This document shows, piece after piece, positions 25,291-33,826 of a DNA stretch of 37,784 nucleotides (its first letter is position 1; each line of letters begins with the position of its first letter). This DNA comes from Thermoplasmata archaeon. GTDB lineage: Archaea > Thermoplasmatota > Thermoplasmata > Thermoplasmatales > Thermoplasmataceae. The notes beneath the pieces were generated by a model, which made no database searches, was not told where the DNA came from, and saw only the letters and a program-made list of their open reading frames with translations. Both the position numbers and the translations under genes were made by a program. The stretch lies in contig JAKAWU010000005.1 in NCBI GenBank assembly GCA_021816965.1, forward strand, positions 520-38,303, given 5' to 3'.

Positions 25291-25991
25291 CAGATAGAGA
25301 AAGGGAAAGAATGGAAAGATTAGAGGAGATGCAGAGACAGAAGGAAATGATGAAAGGCATGTACAAATTTCAGGGACTTTACTTCCTTATACTGATATTT
25401 GATCTCGCAGTAATATACTATCTTCCTCTCAGAGATGCCATTGGTGGTGCATTCCAGTCTGCATTTGGCCCCCTTATTGGTTTTAATTTCCAGTATCCCG
25501 TACTGACCATAGCACTCTCAGGAATCATAACGGGAGTGGTGACTGGTGTACCAAGATATTACTTCACCAACTGGGTGAGAATCGGGCAGGCTCAGAAAAG
25601 AGCAATGGCTTTCAGGAAGGCCATGAACGATGCATACAAGGAAAACAGCAGGGAGAAAATAAGCAAGCTCAGGAAAATGCAGCAGGAACATATGATGGAT
25701 CAGCAGAAAATACAGATGTCAAACCAGACACCGTTGATTTTCCTGTCATTCTTCACCATACTGATATTCGTCTGGCTTTATTACTTCCTTTCAAACCTGA
25801 AATTCCCATTCGTTTCCCTTCCATGGGCATCAAACGTTGACCTCAATGCATCCGCCACATTCTTCCCAAATTGGATCATAATCTCTTTCATATCAAACCT
25901 TGTAGTTGGTTACTTTGTGACAATGATAATCAAGTACGTTGATTTCAGTCTCAAGGAAATGAAATACAGCAGGGAACAGATCGAGGCATGA
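25287..25991 (+). CDS. EMC3/TMCO1 (DUF106) membrane insertase-like protein
   Basis: 234 residues with a charged N-terminal coiled coil (1-27) and three hydrophobic segments, about 29-47, 163-183 and 197-220, flanking a long cytoplasmic helical hairpin (KRAMAFRKAMNDAYKENSRE). This is the archaeal Oxa1-superfamily pattern related to EMC3 and YidC/Get1, which help insert membrane proteins. The position directly after secY-adk and before cmk is typical, so it probably works beside SecY. ATG overlaps the adk stop. Confidence 0.88.
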   Translation: MTDRERERMERLEEMQRQKEMMKGMYKFQGLYFLILIFDLAVIYYLPLRDAIGGAFQSAFGPLIGFNFQYPVLTIALSGIITGVVTGVPRYYFTNWVRIGQAQKRAMAFRKAMNDAYKENSREKISKLRKMQQEHMMDQQKIQMSNQTPLIFLSFFTILIFVWLYYFLSNLKFPFVSLPWASNVDLNASATFFPNWIIISFISNLVVGYFVTMIIKYVDFSLKEMKYSREQIEA

Positions 25992-26512
25992 TAATAACCC
26001 TGAGCGGACACATTGGCAGTGGAAAATCAACAGTGGCCTCAATCCTTTCTGAACTCACAGGATACAGATCATATTCAGGCGGTTATTTTTTCAGGAAGAA
26101 GGCAGAAGAAATGAATCTTTCCATTGCAGACTTCAATACACTCATGGAAATTGATGCGACAGAAGACAGGAAACTCAACAAGATGATCGGCAGTTTCATG
26201 ACTGCGAATAATGATCTGATCGTTGAATCAAGACTTGCGGGATGGATAGCAAAAGAGTATGAAATTGCATCATTCAAGGTATTCCTGGAAGCACCCATGG
26301 ACGTGAGAATACAGAGGGTTCAGGAAAGGGAAGGCCCCCATAAGATTGATGAAATGGTTCAGAGGGAAAACTCAGAGAACAAGAGGTTCATGGAATTCTT
26401 TGGTTATGACATGGACGATACAAGCATATATGATGCAGTAATAGATACCACGGAGGGTAACGCAGATTATGTTGCAAAGAAGATCTACAGACTGGCTTTT
26501 TCCACTGGATGA
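25988..26512 (+). CDS. cmk: Cytidylate kinase
   Basis: Phosphorylates CMP/dCMP with ATP. 174 residues, the compact archaeal form. P-loop GHIGSGKST at 7-15, the YSGGYFFRKKAEEMN nucleotide-monophosphate site and the arginine-rich lid VRIQRVQEREGP are visible. Starts at the EMC3-like stop (ATGA) and shares 44 bases with the start of cbf5. Confidence 0.94.
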   Translation: MIITLSGHIGSGKSTVASILSELTGYRSYSGGYFFRKKAEEMNLSIADFNTLMEIDATEDRKLNKMIGSFMTANNDLIVESRLAGWIAKEYEIASFKVFLEAPMDVRIQRVQEREGPHKIDEMVQRENSENKRFMEFFGYDMDDTSIYDAVIDTTEGNADYVAKKIYRLAFSTG

Positions 26513-27500
26513 AGGATGTTTTATATGTATTGACAAACCCAGTGGCCCCACAAGCCATCAGGTAGATCACTGGGTACGTCAGCTCACAGGCATAGAAAAG
26601 GTGGGCCACATAGGAACACTGGATCCCCAGGCAACAGGTGTTCTCGTGATGGCACTGGGGAAGGCAGTCAAGTCCATTGAAATAGCCCATGAGCAGCCAA
26701 AGGAATATGTTGGTGCAATGAAACTGCATGCGGAGGCCTCTGAGGAGAAGATAAGGGAAGCATTCAAACTCCTGACAGGACCCATTTATCAGCTTCCACC
26801 AATAAAGAGTGCAGTGGCAAGAAAGCTCAGAATTCGTGAAATATACGAACTTGAGATCTTGGAAATAAACAAGAGAGATGTGCTTTTCAGGGTGAAATGC
26901 CAGTCAGGCACCTATGTCAGAACACTATGCCTTGATCTGGGTTATATCATAGGGACAAGGGCAAGCATGATTGATCTCAGGAGGATTTCCAGCGGGCCCT
27001 TCAGGGAATCTGACTGCATCACACTTCAGCAGCTAAGTGATTATATTGAGCTTGCAAAGCAGGGAAATGACAGAAAACTGAAGAGTTCAATATTTTCGCA
27101 GCAGTACATAGTATCACCTTATTCCAAGATCATAGTGAAGGATTCCACCATGGAAAACATAGCACATGGTTCAGATCTCTATCCGGGTGGGATAAGAATG
27201 ATCATTGGGGAGCCCCTCAAGGGCGAGAGAGTTGGAGTTTTCACCCAATCCGGTGTGTTCCTTGGCACTGGGAAGATGATGGTCTCATTCAACCAGATAT
27301 CGGATACAAAGGTTCTTGATTTTGACAGGGTAGTAGTGGAACCGAAGCAGAAAAGTGTGAAAAAGAAGGAAATTATTCCAGAAAAGCCCAGAACTATCAC
27401 AAGGATTCCTGCCTCCTCACATGGAAGGGAACGCCACCAGAGCAACCCTTCAGGAAGGCCATACAACAGGAGCATGGATCATGGAAAGAGACGCAATTAA
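26469..27500 (+). CDS. cbf5: tRNA/rRNA pseudouridine synthase Cbf5 (TruB/dyskerin type)
   Basis: Catalytic subunit of archaeal H/ACA ribonucleoproteins, isomerising uridines guided by small RNAs. 343 residues. The catalytic motif is VGHIGTLDPQATGVLV with Asp 52, and the family start DKPSGPTSHQVDHWV is present. A PUA domain (about 215-300, including IAHGSDLYPGGI and GVFTQSGVFLGTGK) binds the guide RNA. A basic, Arg/Pro/Ser-rich tail of about 40 residues follows. The start ATG 26469 is inside cmk by 44 bases; no later start keeps the conserved N-terminus. Its partner Nop10 is encoded in another operon of this window. Overlaps the next gene. Confidence 0.93.
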   Translation: MLQRRSTDWLFPLDEGCFICIDKPSGPTSHQVDHWVRQLTGIEKVGHIGTLDPQATGVLVMALGKAVKSIEIAHEQPKEYVGAMKLHAEASEEKIREAFKLLTGPIYQLPPIKSAVARKLRIREIYELEILEINKRDVLFRVKCQSGTYVRTLCLDLGYIIGTRASMIDLRRISSGPFRESDCITLQQLSDYIELAKQGNDRKLKSSIFSQQYIVSPYSKIIVKDSTMENIAHGSDLYPGGIRMIIGEPLKGERVGVFTQSGVFLGTGKMMVSFNQISDTKVLDFDRVVVEPKQKSVKKKEIIPEKPRTITRIPASSHGRERHQSNPSGRPYNRSMDHGKRRN

Positions 27501-28269
27501 ATGGAATTCCCTCATCAGGAATGGGAAGAAATATTATTTTTCGACGAAAGGCGTAAATTATATGGAAGTCATTGATGGGATACTCTCCGGAAATATTCCG
27601 GAACTCGTTGAAAAGAGACCAGATGAGATGCCTGATCTCAGGAATGTGATGATCGAATATGGCCAGAGATCAATGGAGCAAGCCATAGGGGACGACTGGA
27701 AACTCGTAAAACTGGTACTTTCAAGGATGTCAATGGATGAGATCCTTAACACATTCTATGAGAAATCCATGGCCCTGTCGCTCCTTACTGGAAAACAGGA
27801 ACCCATGAATGTATTCTTCAGATCACTGGCAGAATCGGGTGACGATGCAATGATCACGCTGGGCAACACCGGGTTGGATCTGATCTCACGAAGGGAAGAA
27901 CTGTCACAGCAGATTCAGGACAGGGCAGCAAAGATCATGCCTAATGCAACAAGAATCATCGGAACAGATACTGCATGTCAGCTTCTTGCGCACTTTGGAT
28001 CCATGGAGAGGCTTGCTATGTGTAAATCCTCATCTATCCAGATGGCGGGGGCAGAGAGATCTCTCTTCATGAGCAAGACAAAGAAGATCAGGGGGCCAAA
28101 ATACGGCCTTATCTACAGATCCCCGGTTGTATCCGGTGCAAAGCCAGCAAGAAGGGGAACAATTGCGAGAAAACTCTCAAATGTCCTGTCCATATGCTTC
28201 AGGGCTGACTGTGCAGGAAGGATTATGGGGCAGGACGAGATAGATACTCTCCAGAAAAAAATAAGATAG
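27481..28269 (+). CDS. nop5: Compact Nop5/Nop56-family C/D box RNP protein
   Basis: The NOP domain is clear: NATRIIGTDTACQLLAHFGS, LAMCKSSSIQMAGAERSLF and RSPVVSGAKPARRGTIARKL, matching the part that binds C/D box or kink-turn RNA with L7Ae. The product is about 262 residues, against roughly 380 or more for most archaeal Nop5, and the N-terminal and coiled-coil portions look shortened. ATG 27481 is preferred over 27421; a GGAG lies upstream. It starts inside the cbf5 end. Fibrillarin, its usual neighbour, is not found here. Last gene of the superoperon, ending 3 bases from the convergent purF. Confidence 0.83.
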   Translation: MERDAIKWNSLIRNGKKYYFSTKGVNYMEVIDGILSGNIPELVEKRPDEMPDLRNVMIEYGQRSMEQAIGDDWKLVKLVLSRMSMDEILNTFYEKSMALSLLTGKQEPMNVFFRSLAESGDDAMITLGNTGLDLISRREELSQQIQDRAAKIMPNATRIIGTDTACQLLAHFGSMERLAMCKSSSIQMAGAERSLFMSKTKKIRGPKYGLIYRSPVVSGAKPARRGTIARKLSNVLSICFRADCAGRIMGQDEIDTLQKKIR

Positions 28270-28272
28270 AAC

Positions 28273-29709
28273 TCATTCAAGGGTTTTTTGTACGTACTCG
28301 ATCTCGTCAGTGATCTTCACAGGATATTTTCCGGTGAGGCATCCAAGACAGAGATCTTTTTCGGATTTTCCTATACTTTTAGTCAGGCCTTCAATGGAAA
28401 GGTACGCAACAGAATCCGCACCAATCTCTCTGGCAATTTCCTCATCTGTTCTTCTCAAAGCTATGAACTGATCCCTTGTCTTCATGTCTATCCCGAAATA
28501 GCATGGGGCGATTATCCTCGGAGAAGCGACCCTCACGTGAACTTCGGTGGCCCCTGCCTTCCTGAGAATGCCAACTATTCTCTTGGTGGTTGTGCCCCTG
28601 ATGATTGTATCGTCCACCAGGATTATTCTCTTTCCATTTATGACGCTCCTTATGGGGTTGAGTTTTATACGCACAGCCTCATCCCTCTCTGACTGCGAAG
28701 GCATGATGAAGGTTCTCTCTGAGTAACGATTCTTGAAAAGGCCCTCCTCGTATGGAATGCCTGAATATTCTGAATATCCTGAAGCCTGGGTCCTTCCTGA
28801 ATCCGGCACAGGTATCACAACATCTCCAACACAGGGGGCCTCTTTAGCCAGCTCCATTCCAAGTGAGTATCTCGTTTTGTAAACTTCAATATTATCAATA
28901 ATGCTGTCAGGCCTTGCAAAATAAACCCATTCGAACATGCAGTGAGCTTTCTTCTCCGATGGAACTTTCAGTATGGTTCTGAATCCATTCTCATCAATTT
29001 CCAGAACTTCTCCAGGTTCAACATCCCTGATGGTTTCTCCACCCAGCACATCCAGTGCACTGCTTTCTGAAGCCACCACTGTTCCTTCAATAGTCTTTCC
29101 AACAACAAGAGGTTTGAATCCAAGAGGGTCCCTTATGGCATAGAGCTTATTGCCAATCATCATGGTGATGGAATATGATCCCCTCATGATATTCATGGTA
29201 TTCCTGACTCCATTGATAAATCCTCTTTCCTTGAGTTCCTTTGAAAGAAGATTCACCAAGACTTCAGTGTCAGTCGTAGTGAAGAAAGACATCCCCTTCT
29301 CCTTTAGATTTTCTCTTATTTCTTTATAATTTGTTATTTCACCATTATGGGCAACTGCTATCTGTCCTGCGGATGTATTCACAAGAAAAGGGCCTGCACC
29401 GGTGATATTTTTCAATCCTGCTGTGGAATACCTGTTATGACCTATACCTATAGTACCCTTAGGTGTGGTATTCTTCTCAATATAAGGCCTGAATCCCTCA
29501 TATACATGACCATCAACCTTCAAAAGTTCTATCTTCTCGCCATCAAATATGGCTACACCTGAATTTTCCTGGCCCCTATGCTGCAACGTCCTCAGAGCAG
29601 AATAAAGCACAGGAAAAGCCTGAGACTTGCCGTGGAATCCGACCACAGCGCAACTCTCACTTGGCTTTTGCCCATCTATAGGATCTAAGTTTTGGGGCGG
29701 GGAAGCCAC
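28273..29709 (-). CDS. purF: Amidophosphoribosyltransferase (PurF)
   Basis: First step of purine synthesis: PRPP plus glutamine to phosphoribosylamine. Class II glutaminase domain: the catalytic cysteine is in ESCAVVGFHG (about residue 20, exposed after removal of a short propeptide), with IGHNRYSTAG and AHNGEITNY. The C-terminal phosphoribosyltransferase domain has the PRPP motif RIILVDDTIIRGTT. Four cysteines typical of an Fe-S ligand set may include those in CLGCLTG near the end. Start GTG 29709 has AGAGGTG with an 8-base spacer; GTG 29718 would lie within that site. The first 53 bases overlap L37e in another frame. Confidence 0.95.
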   Translation of the reverse strand: MASPPQNLDPIDGQKPSESCAVVGFHGKSQAFPVLYSALRTLQHRGQENSGVAIFDGEKIELLKVDGHVYEGFRPYIEKNTTPKGTIGIGHNRYSTAGLKNITGAGPFLVNTSAGQIAVAHNGEITNYKEIRENLKEKGMSFFTTTDTEVLVNLLSKELKERGFINGVRNTMNIMRGSYSITMMIGNKLYAIRDPLGFKPLVVGKTIEGTVVASESSALDVLGGETIRDVEPGEVLEIDENGFRTILKVPSEKKAHCMFEWVYFARPDSIIDNIEVYKTRYSLGMELAKEAPCVGDVVIPVPDSGRTQASGYSEYSGIPYEEGLFKNRYSERTFIMPSQSERDEAVRIKLNPIRSVINGKRIILVDDTIIRGTTTKRIVGILRKAGATEVHVRVASPRIIAPCYFGIDMKTRDQFIALRRTDEEIAREIGADSVAYLSIEGLTKSIGKSEKDLCLGCLTGKYPVKITDEIEYVQKTLE

Positions 29710-29821
29710 AGTGTGCACACCTCTTTTCCCTTACATGATACGCATGATGCCCACACCTTCTACATCTTATGTGGACTTTCTTGTTTGACATTTTTCCCAT
29801 TACTGCTGTTCCATTGCTCAT
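29657..29821 (-). CDS. rpl37e: Large subunit ribosomal protein L37e (eL37)
   Basis: A 54-codon gene. The product has KMSNKKVHIRCRRCGHHAYH, then REKRCAHCGFP, with two CxxC pairs (CRRC and CAHC) forming a zinc site, and ends LRSYRWAKAK. Typical L37e, near the exit tunnel. Its start shares bases with the LSm stop (ATGA), and its last part overlaps purF. The order LSm-L37e-purF is found in other euryarchaea. Confidence 0.95.
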   Translation of the reverse strand: MSNGTAVMGKMSNKKVHIRCRRCGHHAYHVREKRCAHCGFPAPKLRSYRWAKAK

Positions 29822-30072
29822 TGATCTTCACCTTTCGATGGGGATACAAATATTACATTGTCTCCTCTCACAAGTATCTTGTTGTGTATTCCTTTCACTT
29901 CACCATTGATCATTTCATTGGCGTTCTTGAGGACAAGGTTCAGATAAACATCGTAACCTTCCAGGACTCCAGAGTAGGTCCTGTTGCCTTTCACGTCAAC
30001 CAGAACATTTTTTTCTATGGTGTTTTTCATCACATCTAGTGGTTTCTGCAGAATGACTGGATTCTTTGGCAT
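29818..30072 (-). CDS. Sm-like archaeal protein (SmAP/LSm)
   Basis: 84 residues with the two Sm motifs: VLVDVKGNRTYSGVLEGYDVYLNLVL (Sm1, shown here only as a region at about 23-48) and ILVRGDNVIFV (Sm2, about 66-76). LSm proteins form heptameric rings that bind U-rich single-stranded RNA and tRNA precursors. First gene of the LSm-L37e-PurF operon. A TATA-like GGATATTTAA lies about 20-30 bases before the ATG. Confidence 0.93.
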   Translation of the reverse strand: MPKNPVILQKPLDVMKNTIEKNVLVDVKGNRTYSGVLEGYDVYLNLVLKNANEMINGEVKGIHNKILVRGDNVIFVSPSKGEDQ

Positions 30073-30197
30073 ATTGACTAAAGGCTGATTAAATATCCAT
30101 ATTAAAACGTATGCGTCGTTCCACGGGTTCTATAAATTTATGTTCTAATGGCAGCGAATTATTTATAAAGTAAAAAAGTTTGTTTGTTATTTCTTGT
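30073..30197. promoter_or_regulatory. Operon boundary: LSm promoter and poly-T stop region
   Basis: On the minus strand the stretch holds CTTTTTTAC just after the PAC2 stop (30170-30178), which could terminate the L44e-PAC2 operon. Closer to LSm it has TATA-like ATAAATTTATAG (30128-30139) and GGATATTTAA. No gene or clear hairpin is seen. Confidence 0.45.
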
Positions 30198-30965
30198 TTA
30201 GACGAAATATCCGAGGTCTTCCTTCTGCTCCTTTATCTGACCTTCCCCGTGCATTTTTTCAGTGATCTGTTCAATGCTCTTTGCCCTCTCCTCAATGTCC
30301 TCAAGTTCTATGGTGAATTTCACAATTTTTGAAAGTGCCTTGAGCAGCGCAATTGAACCTTTTGGATCAGTGAAGAATCCTGGAGTTTCTCCCATGAGGC
30401 AGGCTGCATCCATGTTGTAGAATTCCCCAGCCATTCCGAGGATGATTCCAGCAGAGCCGACGATTCCTCCTCCGGGTTCGTTTTCAGAGAATATAACTCC
30501 CTTTGAGGAGAGTTTCTTTTTCATCTTTGCATCAGTAACTGCTCCGATTATTCTGGGGTTTTCAACAATCTTGCCTATTCCATACCCACCAAGCGTATAC
30601 ACTTCACGCACACCCATTTCCGATGCCATTTTCAGGATGGTCTCGGAAAGTTCATACTGGCCTTCAATGGTGGTTCCCTGGAAGTCTCCAGTGAAGATGA
30701 GTATTGATCTTGTTTTTGAAAGTTCCTTGAAATAGAGGGTGTTTTTTGGAAGGGAGACAATGCTCTCCGGTGAAACAAAAACCTGTGCAGGAAGATGCGT
30801 GGAATAGATGTCGCAAACCTTTTTCATGTCGAACTTATCAATGATGTAATCCACTGCGAGTCTTCCGATGTTTCCTATGCCCGGCAGCCCACAAATAAGT
30901 ATGGGTTTCTTTTCCCTGCTAATGTCCATATATTTTTTAATATGAATTCTATCCAATATTTTCAT
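30198..30965 (-). CDS. PAC2/PbaB-family proteasome assembly chaperone
   Basis: 255 residues. The N-terminal motif ICGLPGIGNIGRLAVDYIID and the later YTLGGYGIGKI, GGGIVGSAGIILGMAGEF and CLMGETPGFFTDP belong to the PAC2 family (COG2047), whose archaeal members help assemble the 20S proteasome. The gene ends the L44e-S27e-aIF2alpha-Nop10 operon, a conserved euryarchaeal arrangement, and overlaps Nop10 by 17 bases. A direct chaperone role is known for the family but not shown for this member. Confidence 0.88.
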   Translation of the reverse strand: MKILDRIHIKKYMDISREKKPILICGLPGIGNIGRLAVDYIIDKFDMKKVCDIYSTHLPAQVFVSPESIVSLPKNTLYFKELSKTRSILIFTGDFQGTTIEGQYELSETILKMASEMGVREVYTLGGYGIGKIVENPRIIGAVTDAKMKKKLSSKGVIFSENEPGGGIVGSAGIILGMAGEFYNMDAACLMGETPGFFTDPKGSIALLKALSKIVKFTIELEDIEERAKSIEQITEKMHGEGQIKEQKEDLGYFV

Positions 30966-31116
30966 CCTCCAATTCTTTTATTCTGAATGCCTGAAATCTG
31001 TCCGTTGTGGAGTATTTCACGGGCCCTGGTGTGGATGTCTCCTTTCCGCATGCAGGACATGCCTTTAAAAGCGTGTATGTTTTGCAGGACCTGCATTTCA
31101 TTATAGTTCCTTTCAT
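30949..31116 (-). CDS. nop10: Ribosome biogenesis protein Nop10
   Basis: A 55-codon gene. The product has a zinc ribbon with CRSC (8-11) and CPAC (20-23), the family YTLLKACPACG, then a linear basic tail STTDRFQAFRIKEL. Nop10 binds Cbf5 in the H/ACA RNP. The ATG at 31116 overlaps the aIF2alpha stop (ATGA); an alternative ATG at 31101 would start at MKCRSC. It extends 17 bases into the PAC2 gene. Confidence 0.93.
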   Translation of the reverse strand: MKGTIMKCRSCKTYTLLKACPACGKETSTPGPVKYSTTDRFQAFRIKELEDENIG

Positions 31117-31889
31117 TTCTCCCTGCTTTCCCTATTGAACTTGAAGCTCACATTCAGCTTCTTGCAGGATTCCTGTATGCTGTTGGTGGAATTTTTCAAT
31201 ATATCCTCCGCAACCTTGAAATCCTTGCTTTTTACAGTTATAAGGTATCTTGGTGCACCTGAATACTGTATGTTGACCCCTTCAGAGAAACCAGAAGTAA
31301 GGCATTCCTTTATTCTATCTATTCCATCCGATGCAATTGAAGCCAGTTCCATCTCTCCTCCAATCTTTACGTAGGGTGATGACACATTCTGGGTAGCAAT
31401 CTTTATGAATGCAGTTCTCCACTTTGCTCTGGTTCCCTTCATGAATTCATCTTCCTCGCTGGCAGCTTCCTCAAAGGCAGCGTAGATGCTTCCATATTTT
31501 TCGACGAGATCCAGACCAAATTCTTGCATGCAGGTATCAACAGGTTTCTTCAAATTCTGTGCCACAATTTCCATAAGTTTGGTGGCTTTCTGGTCATTTT
31601 TCCATTCTGATATCTTATCTCTTTTCTGGTGTTCGTTGACTCTCTTCAGGGAAAGTTCAACTGCTTTCTTTCTAGAATCTATCTGTATAACTTTGCAGAC
31701 GGTTTTCTGGCCTTCTCTCAGGTGATCCCTTATGAGCCTGACCCATCCGTTTGCAACCTCGGAAATATGGACATAACCATTGAGACCCGGATACTCATCC
31801 AGCTTGACATGTGCACTGAACTTGTCAAGCTTTGTGACTGTTACTACAACAAGATCTCCATTTTCCGGTGCAGTTTTTTCTGATATCAT
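31113..31889 (-). CDS. eif2a: Translation initiation factor aIF2 alpha
   Basis: 258 residues. S1-type domain at the N-terminus (NGDLVVVTVTKLDKFSAHVK, GLNGYVHISEVANGWVR), then a helical domain and a C-terminal alpha-beta domain (YLITVKSKDFKVAEDILK). It is the subunit that helps aIF2 deliver initiator tRNA. No eukaryotic-type regulation site is claimed. ATG 31889 overlaps the S27e stop; a longer frame from 31970 lies inside S27e. Confidence 0.95.
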   Translation of the reverse strand: MISEKTAPENGDLVVVTVTKLDKFSAHVKLDEYPGLNGYVHISEVANGWVRLIRDHLREGQKTVCKVIQIDSRKKAVELSLKRVNEHQKRDKISEWKNDQKATKLMEIVAQNLKKPVDTCMQEFGLDLVEKYGSIYAAFEEAASEEDEFMKGTRAKWRTAFIKIATQNVSSPYVKIGGEMELASIASDGIDRIKECLTSGFSEGVNIQYSGAPRYLITVKSKDFKVAEDILKNSTNSIQESCKKLNVSFKFNRESREK

Positions 31890-32089
31890 TAATATTCTTC
31901 GACTATTTCGGCGGTTGTTGCTATGATGCCACCAGTTGGAACAGCAAGTTCTCCACCACATATGTGGCATGTGACAACACTTGACGCTCTTGTGTATGTG
32001 ATCTGCTCATTACCGCAGTCTGAGCATTTTATCTTTATGAATCTGTTTGTTTTTCCCTTCAACTTTTTCATTATCTTTTCCTCTGCCAT
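31889..32089 (-). CDS. rps27e: Small subunit ribosomal protein S27e (eS27)
   Basis: 66 residues. Zinc ribbon with CSDC (about 22-25) and CHIC (about 41-44); family pattern RFIKIKCSDCGNEQITYTRA then VVTCHICGG. A 30S body protein of archaea and eukaryotes. Its ATG overlaps the L44e stop (TGATG-like). Confidence 0.95.
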   Translation of the reverse strand: MAEEKIMKKLKGKTNRFIKIKCSDCGNEQITYTRASSVVTCHICGGELAVPTGGIIATTAEIVEEY

Positions 32090-32373
32090 TATCTTACCTC
32101 CACTATTTCAAATTTCTTGGCTCTCTGGGTTGGTCTTGTTATGGCTTTCTTGCATTTCTTGCATCTGAATTTGATGGAAACTCTTTTTGTAGGCTTCTCT
32201 CTTCCTTCGAATTTTGGCCTTGGAAATCCTCCAAATCCTGAGGTAACTCTCCTGAATCTCCTCTGACCGGCCTTCAACTCACTGGCCTTCCTTTTCCTAA
32301 CTCGCTCCACTTCTTGTTCAGTGTGCTCCTTGCAATGTTTACAGTACATTTTAACATTTTTTGGAAGTTTCAA
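32089..32373 (-). CDS. rpl44e: Large subunit ribosomal protein L44e (eL42)
   Basis: About 94 residues. Opens MKLPKNVKMYCKHCKEHTEQ and has a second zinc pair CKKCKKA near the end, with the typical QRRFRRVTSGFGGFPRPK. It lies near the E site. TTG 32373 is the likely start because GGGTGA lies 5 bases upstream and the N-terminus then matches the family; the earlier TTG at 32388 is upstream of that site. First gene of its operon. Confidence 0.93.
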   Translation of the reverse strand: MKLPKNVKMYCKHCKEHTEQEVERVRKRKASELKAGQRRFRRVTSGFGGFPRPKFEGREKPTKRVSIKFRCKKCKKAITRPTQRAKKFEIVEVR

Positions 32374-32808
32374 CGTTTTCACCCGCAATATCTAGCGTTT
32401 TCAATCTGACTTAAACGGTATTTAGTTTCCATATAAGAATTTATGCAGATTTTGTAGCTATTCAGTCAGTCCTGTACGCACAACCCTTAGAAGTACCTTT
32501 TCTGAGAACCAAAACTTGCTTTATGTCTATCTGAATTATACCATATTATAATTCCATAACTGAGTCTTTTTGGTAAAATATTCATTTGAGAAGTTTTTCT
32601 AAAAACAGGTGGAAACTGTCGAATTGAAGTAATTGATCTAGAAGAGTATCTATTGATATAGAAAATTTCATTACATTGTGAAAATCCAACGCGTTCTATT
32701 TCATTTCTGATCCAGTAAATACTTGAACTCTAAATCGTAGAAATTCAGGTGTAAAATTTTTCCGGGTTACACTTGACAAAAAATTTATAGTTATATCTCC
32801 CTTTAGAG
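32374..32808. other. AT-rich divergent intergenic region
   Basis: 435 bases with no gene. On the minus strand TTCTTATATGG (about 32432-32442) could be the promoter of the L44e operon. On the plus strand AAATTTATAG (32781-32790) lies about 20-28 bases before the ATG of the regulator. I see no long repeat or tRNA. Confidence 0.5.
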
Positions 32809-33723
32809 ATGGAAATGATTGATGACACCTCTATGGAAATAATTAGATGCTTTCAATGGCCACGAGGGGAATCAAGTGATTTGCAAAGCAGGCCATCAAT
32901 TTATAAAATTTCTAAAAAATTGGGGATTCATCCAGCAATGATAAAAAAAAGAATTGATGAAATGATATCTATGGGTCTCATCAGGAACATTAAGTACTAT
33001 ATCGATGATCGTTATAATGCATGGAATCGATATTTTTTACTGATAAATAACAAAAAAGAGATTCTTAATAATATTTCGGAAATGTTTCAATTCCTTCCCT
33101 TTGTAGAACGTGTTATTTATGGATATCTATGTGATAGAAATCTCACAGATATTGGTTTTTTCTGCGGAATATCGCTTATTTGCAAAAACGATTCAGAAGT
33201 GAATAGTAATTTAAACGCCCTGACTTCAAAGCTTGGAATTAAGGGCTATTATTCTTTGATGAAAGAAAATGATTCAAAGATATCCCAGTTGGACAATATA
33301 GACATTTCTATTGTAAAATCTATAATTAAACAGAGCCCCCTCACCTTCAACTTAAATGAAATCTTCGAAGAAACGAAGATACCTTTGAGAACTGTGAGAA
33401 GAAGAGTTGAAAAACTTCTAGAAATAGATGCAATATATGAAGAGATTTCCTTTGATACAGGAAAACTTGAATATGGAATCATGCCAAGCATCATATTGAA
33501 AACTACTCCTGAATTGAATATGAATACGCTTAAGAGTCTGTGTCTCTTGAATAAAAAATATCTAATTATGAAAAAATTTGGAGATTTTATGTTCATAATA
33601 TACCATGTTAAAAACTTCAATGAACTCGAAATGCTTTCCGCTGAATTCTCTAAAACGACTGAGAATTTCATGATATCGTTCAGGAATGGTTCATTAAATA
33701 ATCTCTACGTAAAATATTTTTAA
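32809..33723 (+). CDS. Double winged-helix transcription regulator (Lrp/AsnC-like)
   Basis: 304 residues. Two winged-helix segments: about 29-62 (IYKISKKLGIHPAMIKKRID, then GLIRNIKYYI) and about 165-212 (IVKSIIKQSPLTFNLNEIFE, PLRTVRRRVEKLLEIDAI). Each is followed by a region that could fold as an alpha-beta effector domain. The arrangement resembles fused Lrp-like regulators found in archaea. It is more AT-rich than its neighbours and uses many AAA/AAT/ATA codons, so it may be acquired or fast evolving. Leaderless promoter (AAATTTATAG). It stands 103 bases upstream of isocitrate dehydrogenase on the same strand. Target genes are unknown. Confidence 0.68.
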   Translation: MEMIDDTSMEIIRCFQWPRGESSDLQSRPSIYKISKKLGIHPAMIKKRIDEMISMGLIRNIKYYIDDRYNAWNRYFLLINNKKEILNNISEMFQFLPFVERVIYGYLCDRNLTDIGFFCGISLICKNDSEVNSNLNALTSKLGIKGYYSLMKENDSKISQLDNIDISIVKSIIKQSPLTFNLNEIFEETKIPLRTVRRRVEKLLEIDAIYEEISFDTGKLEYGIMPSIILKTTPELNMNTLKSLCLLNKKYLIMKKFGDFMFIIYHVKNFNELEMLSAEFSKTTENFMISFRNGSLNNLYVKYF

Positions 33724-33826
33724 CCAAAGTTTTTCCAATATAAGTAATGGTATTTTTCTTCAGAAAATAAAACGCAAAACTGTTTCATATGTTAAAGCAT
33801 TTATCTCTTATGGGCATATAGGTCAC

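Noticed and set aside
31890-31970. Extension of aIF2 alpha upstream into S27e
   Set aside because: The added text is Trp/His/Arg-rich and unlike the family; ATG 31889 gives the correct S1-domain start.
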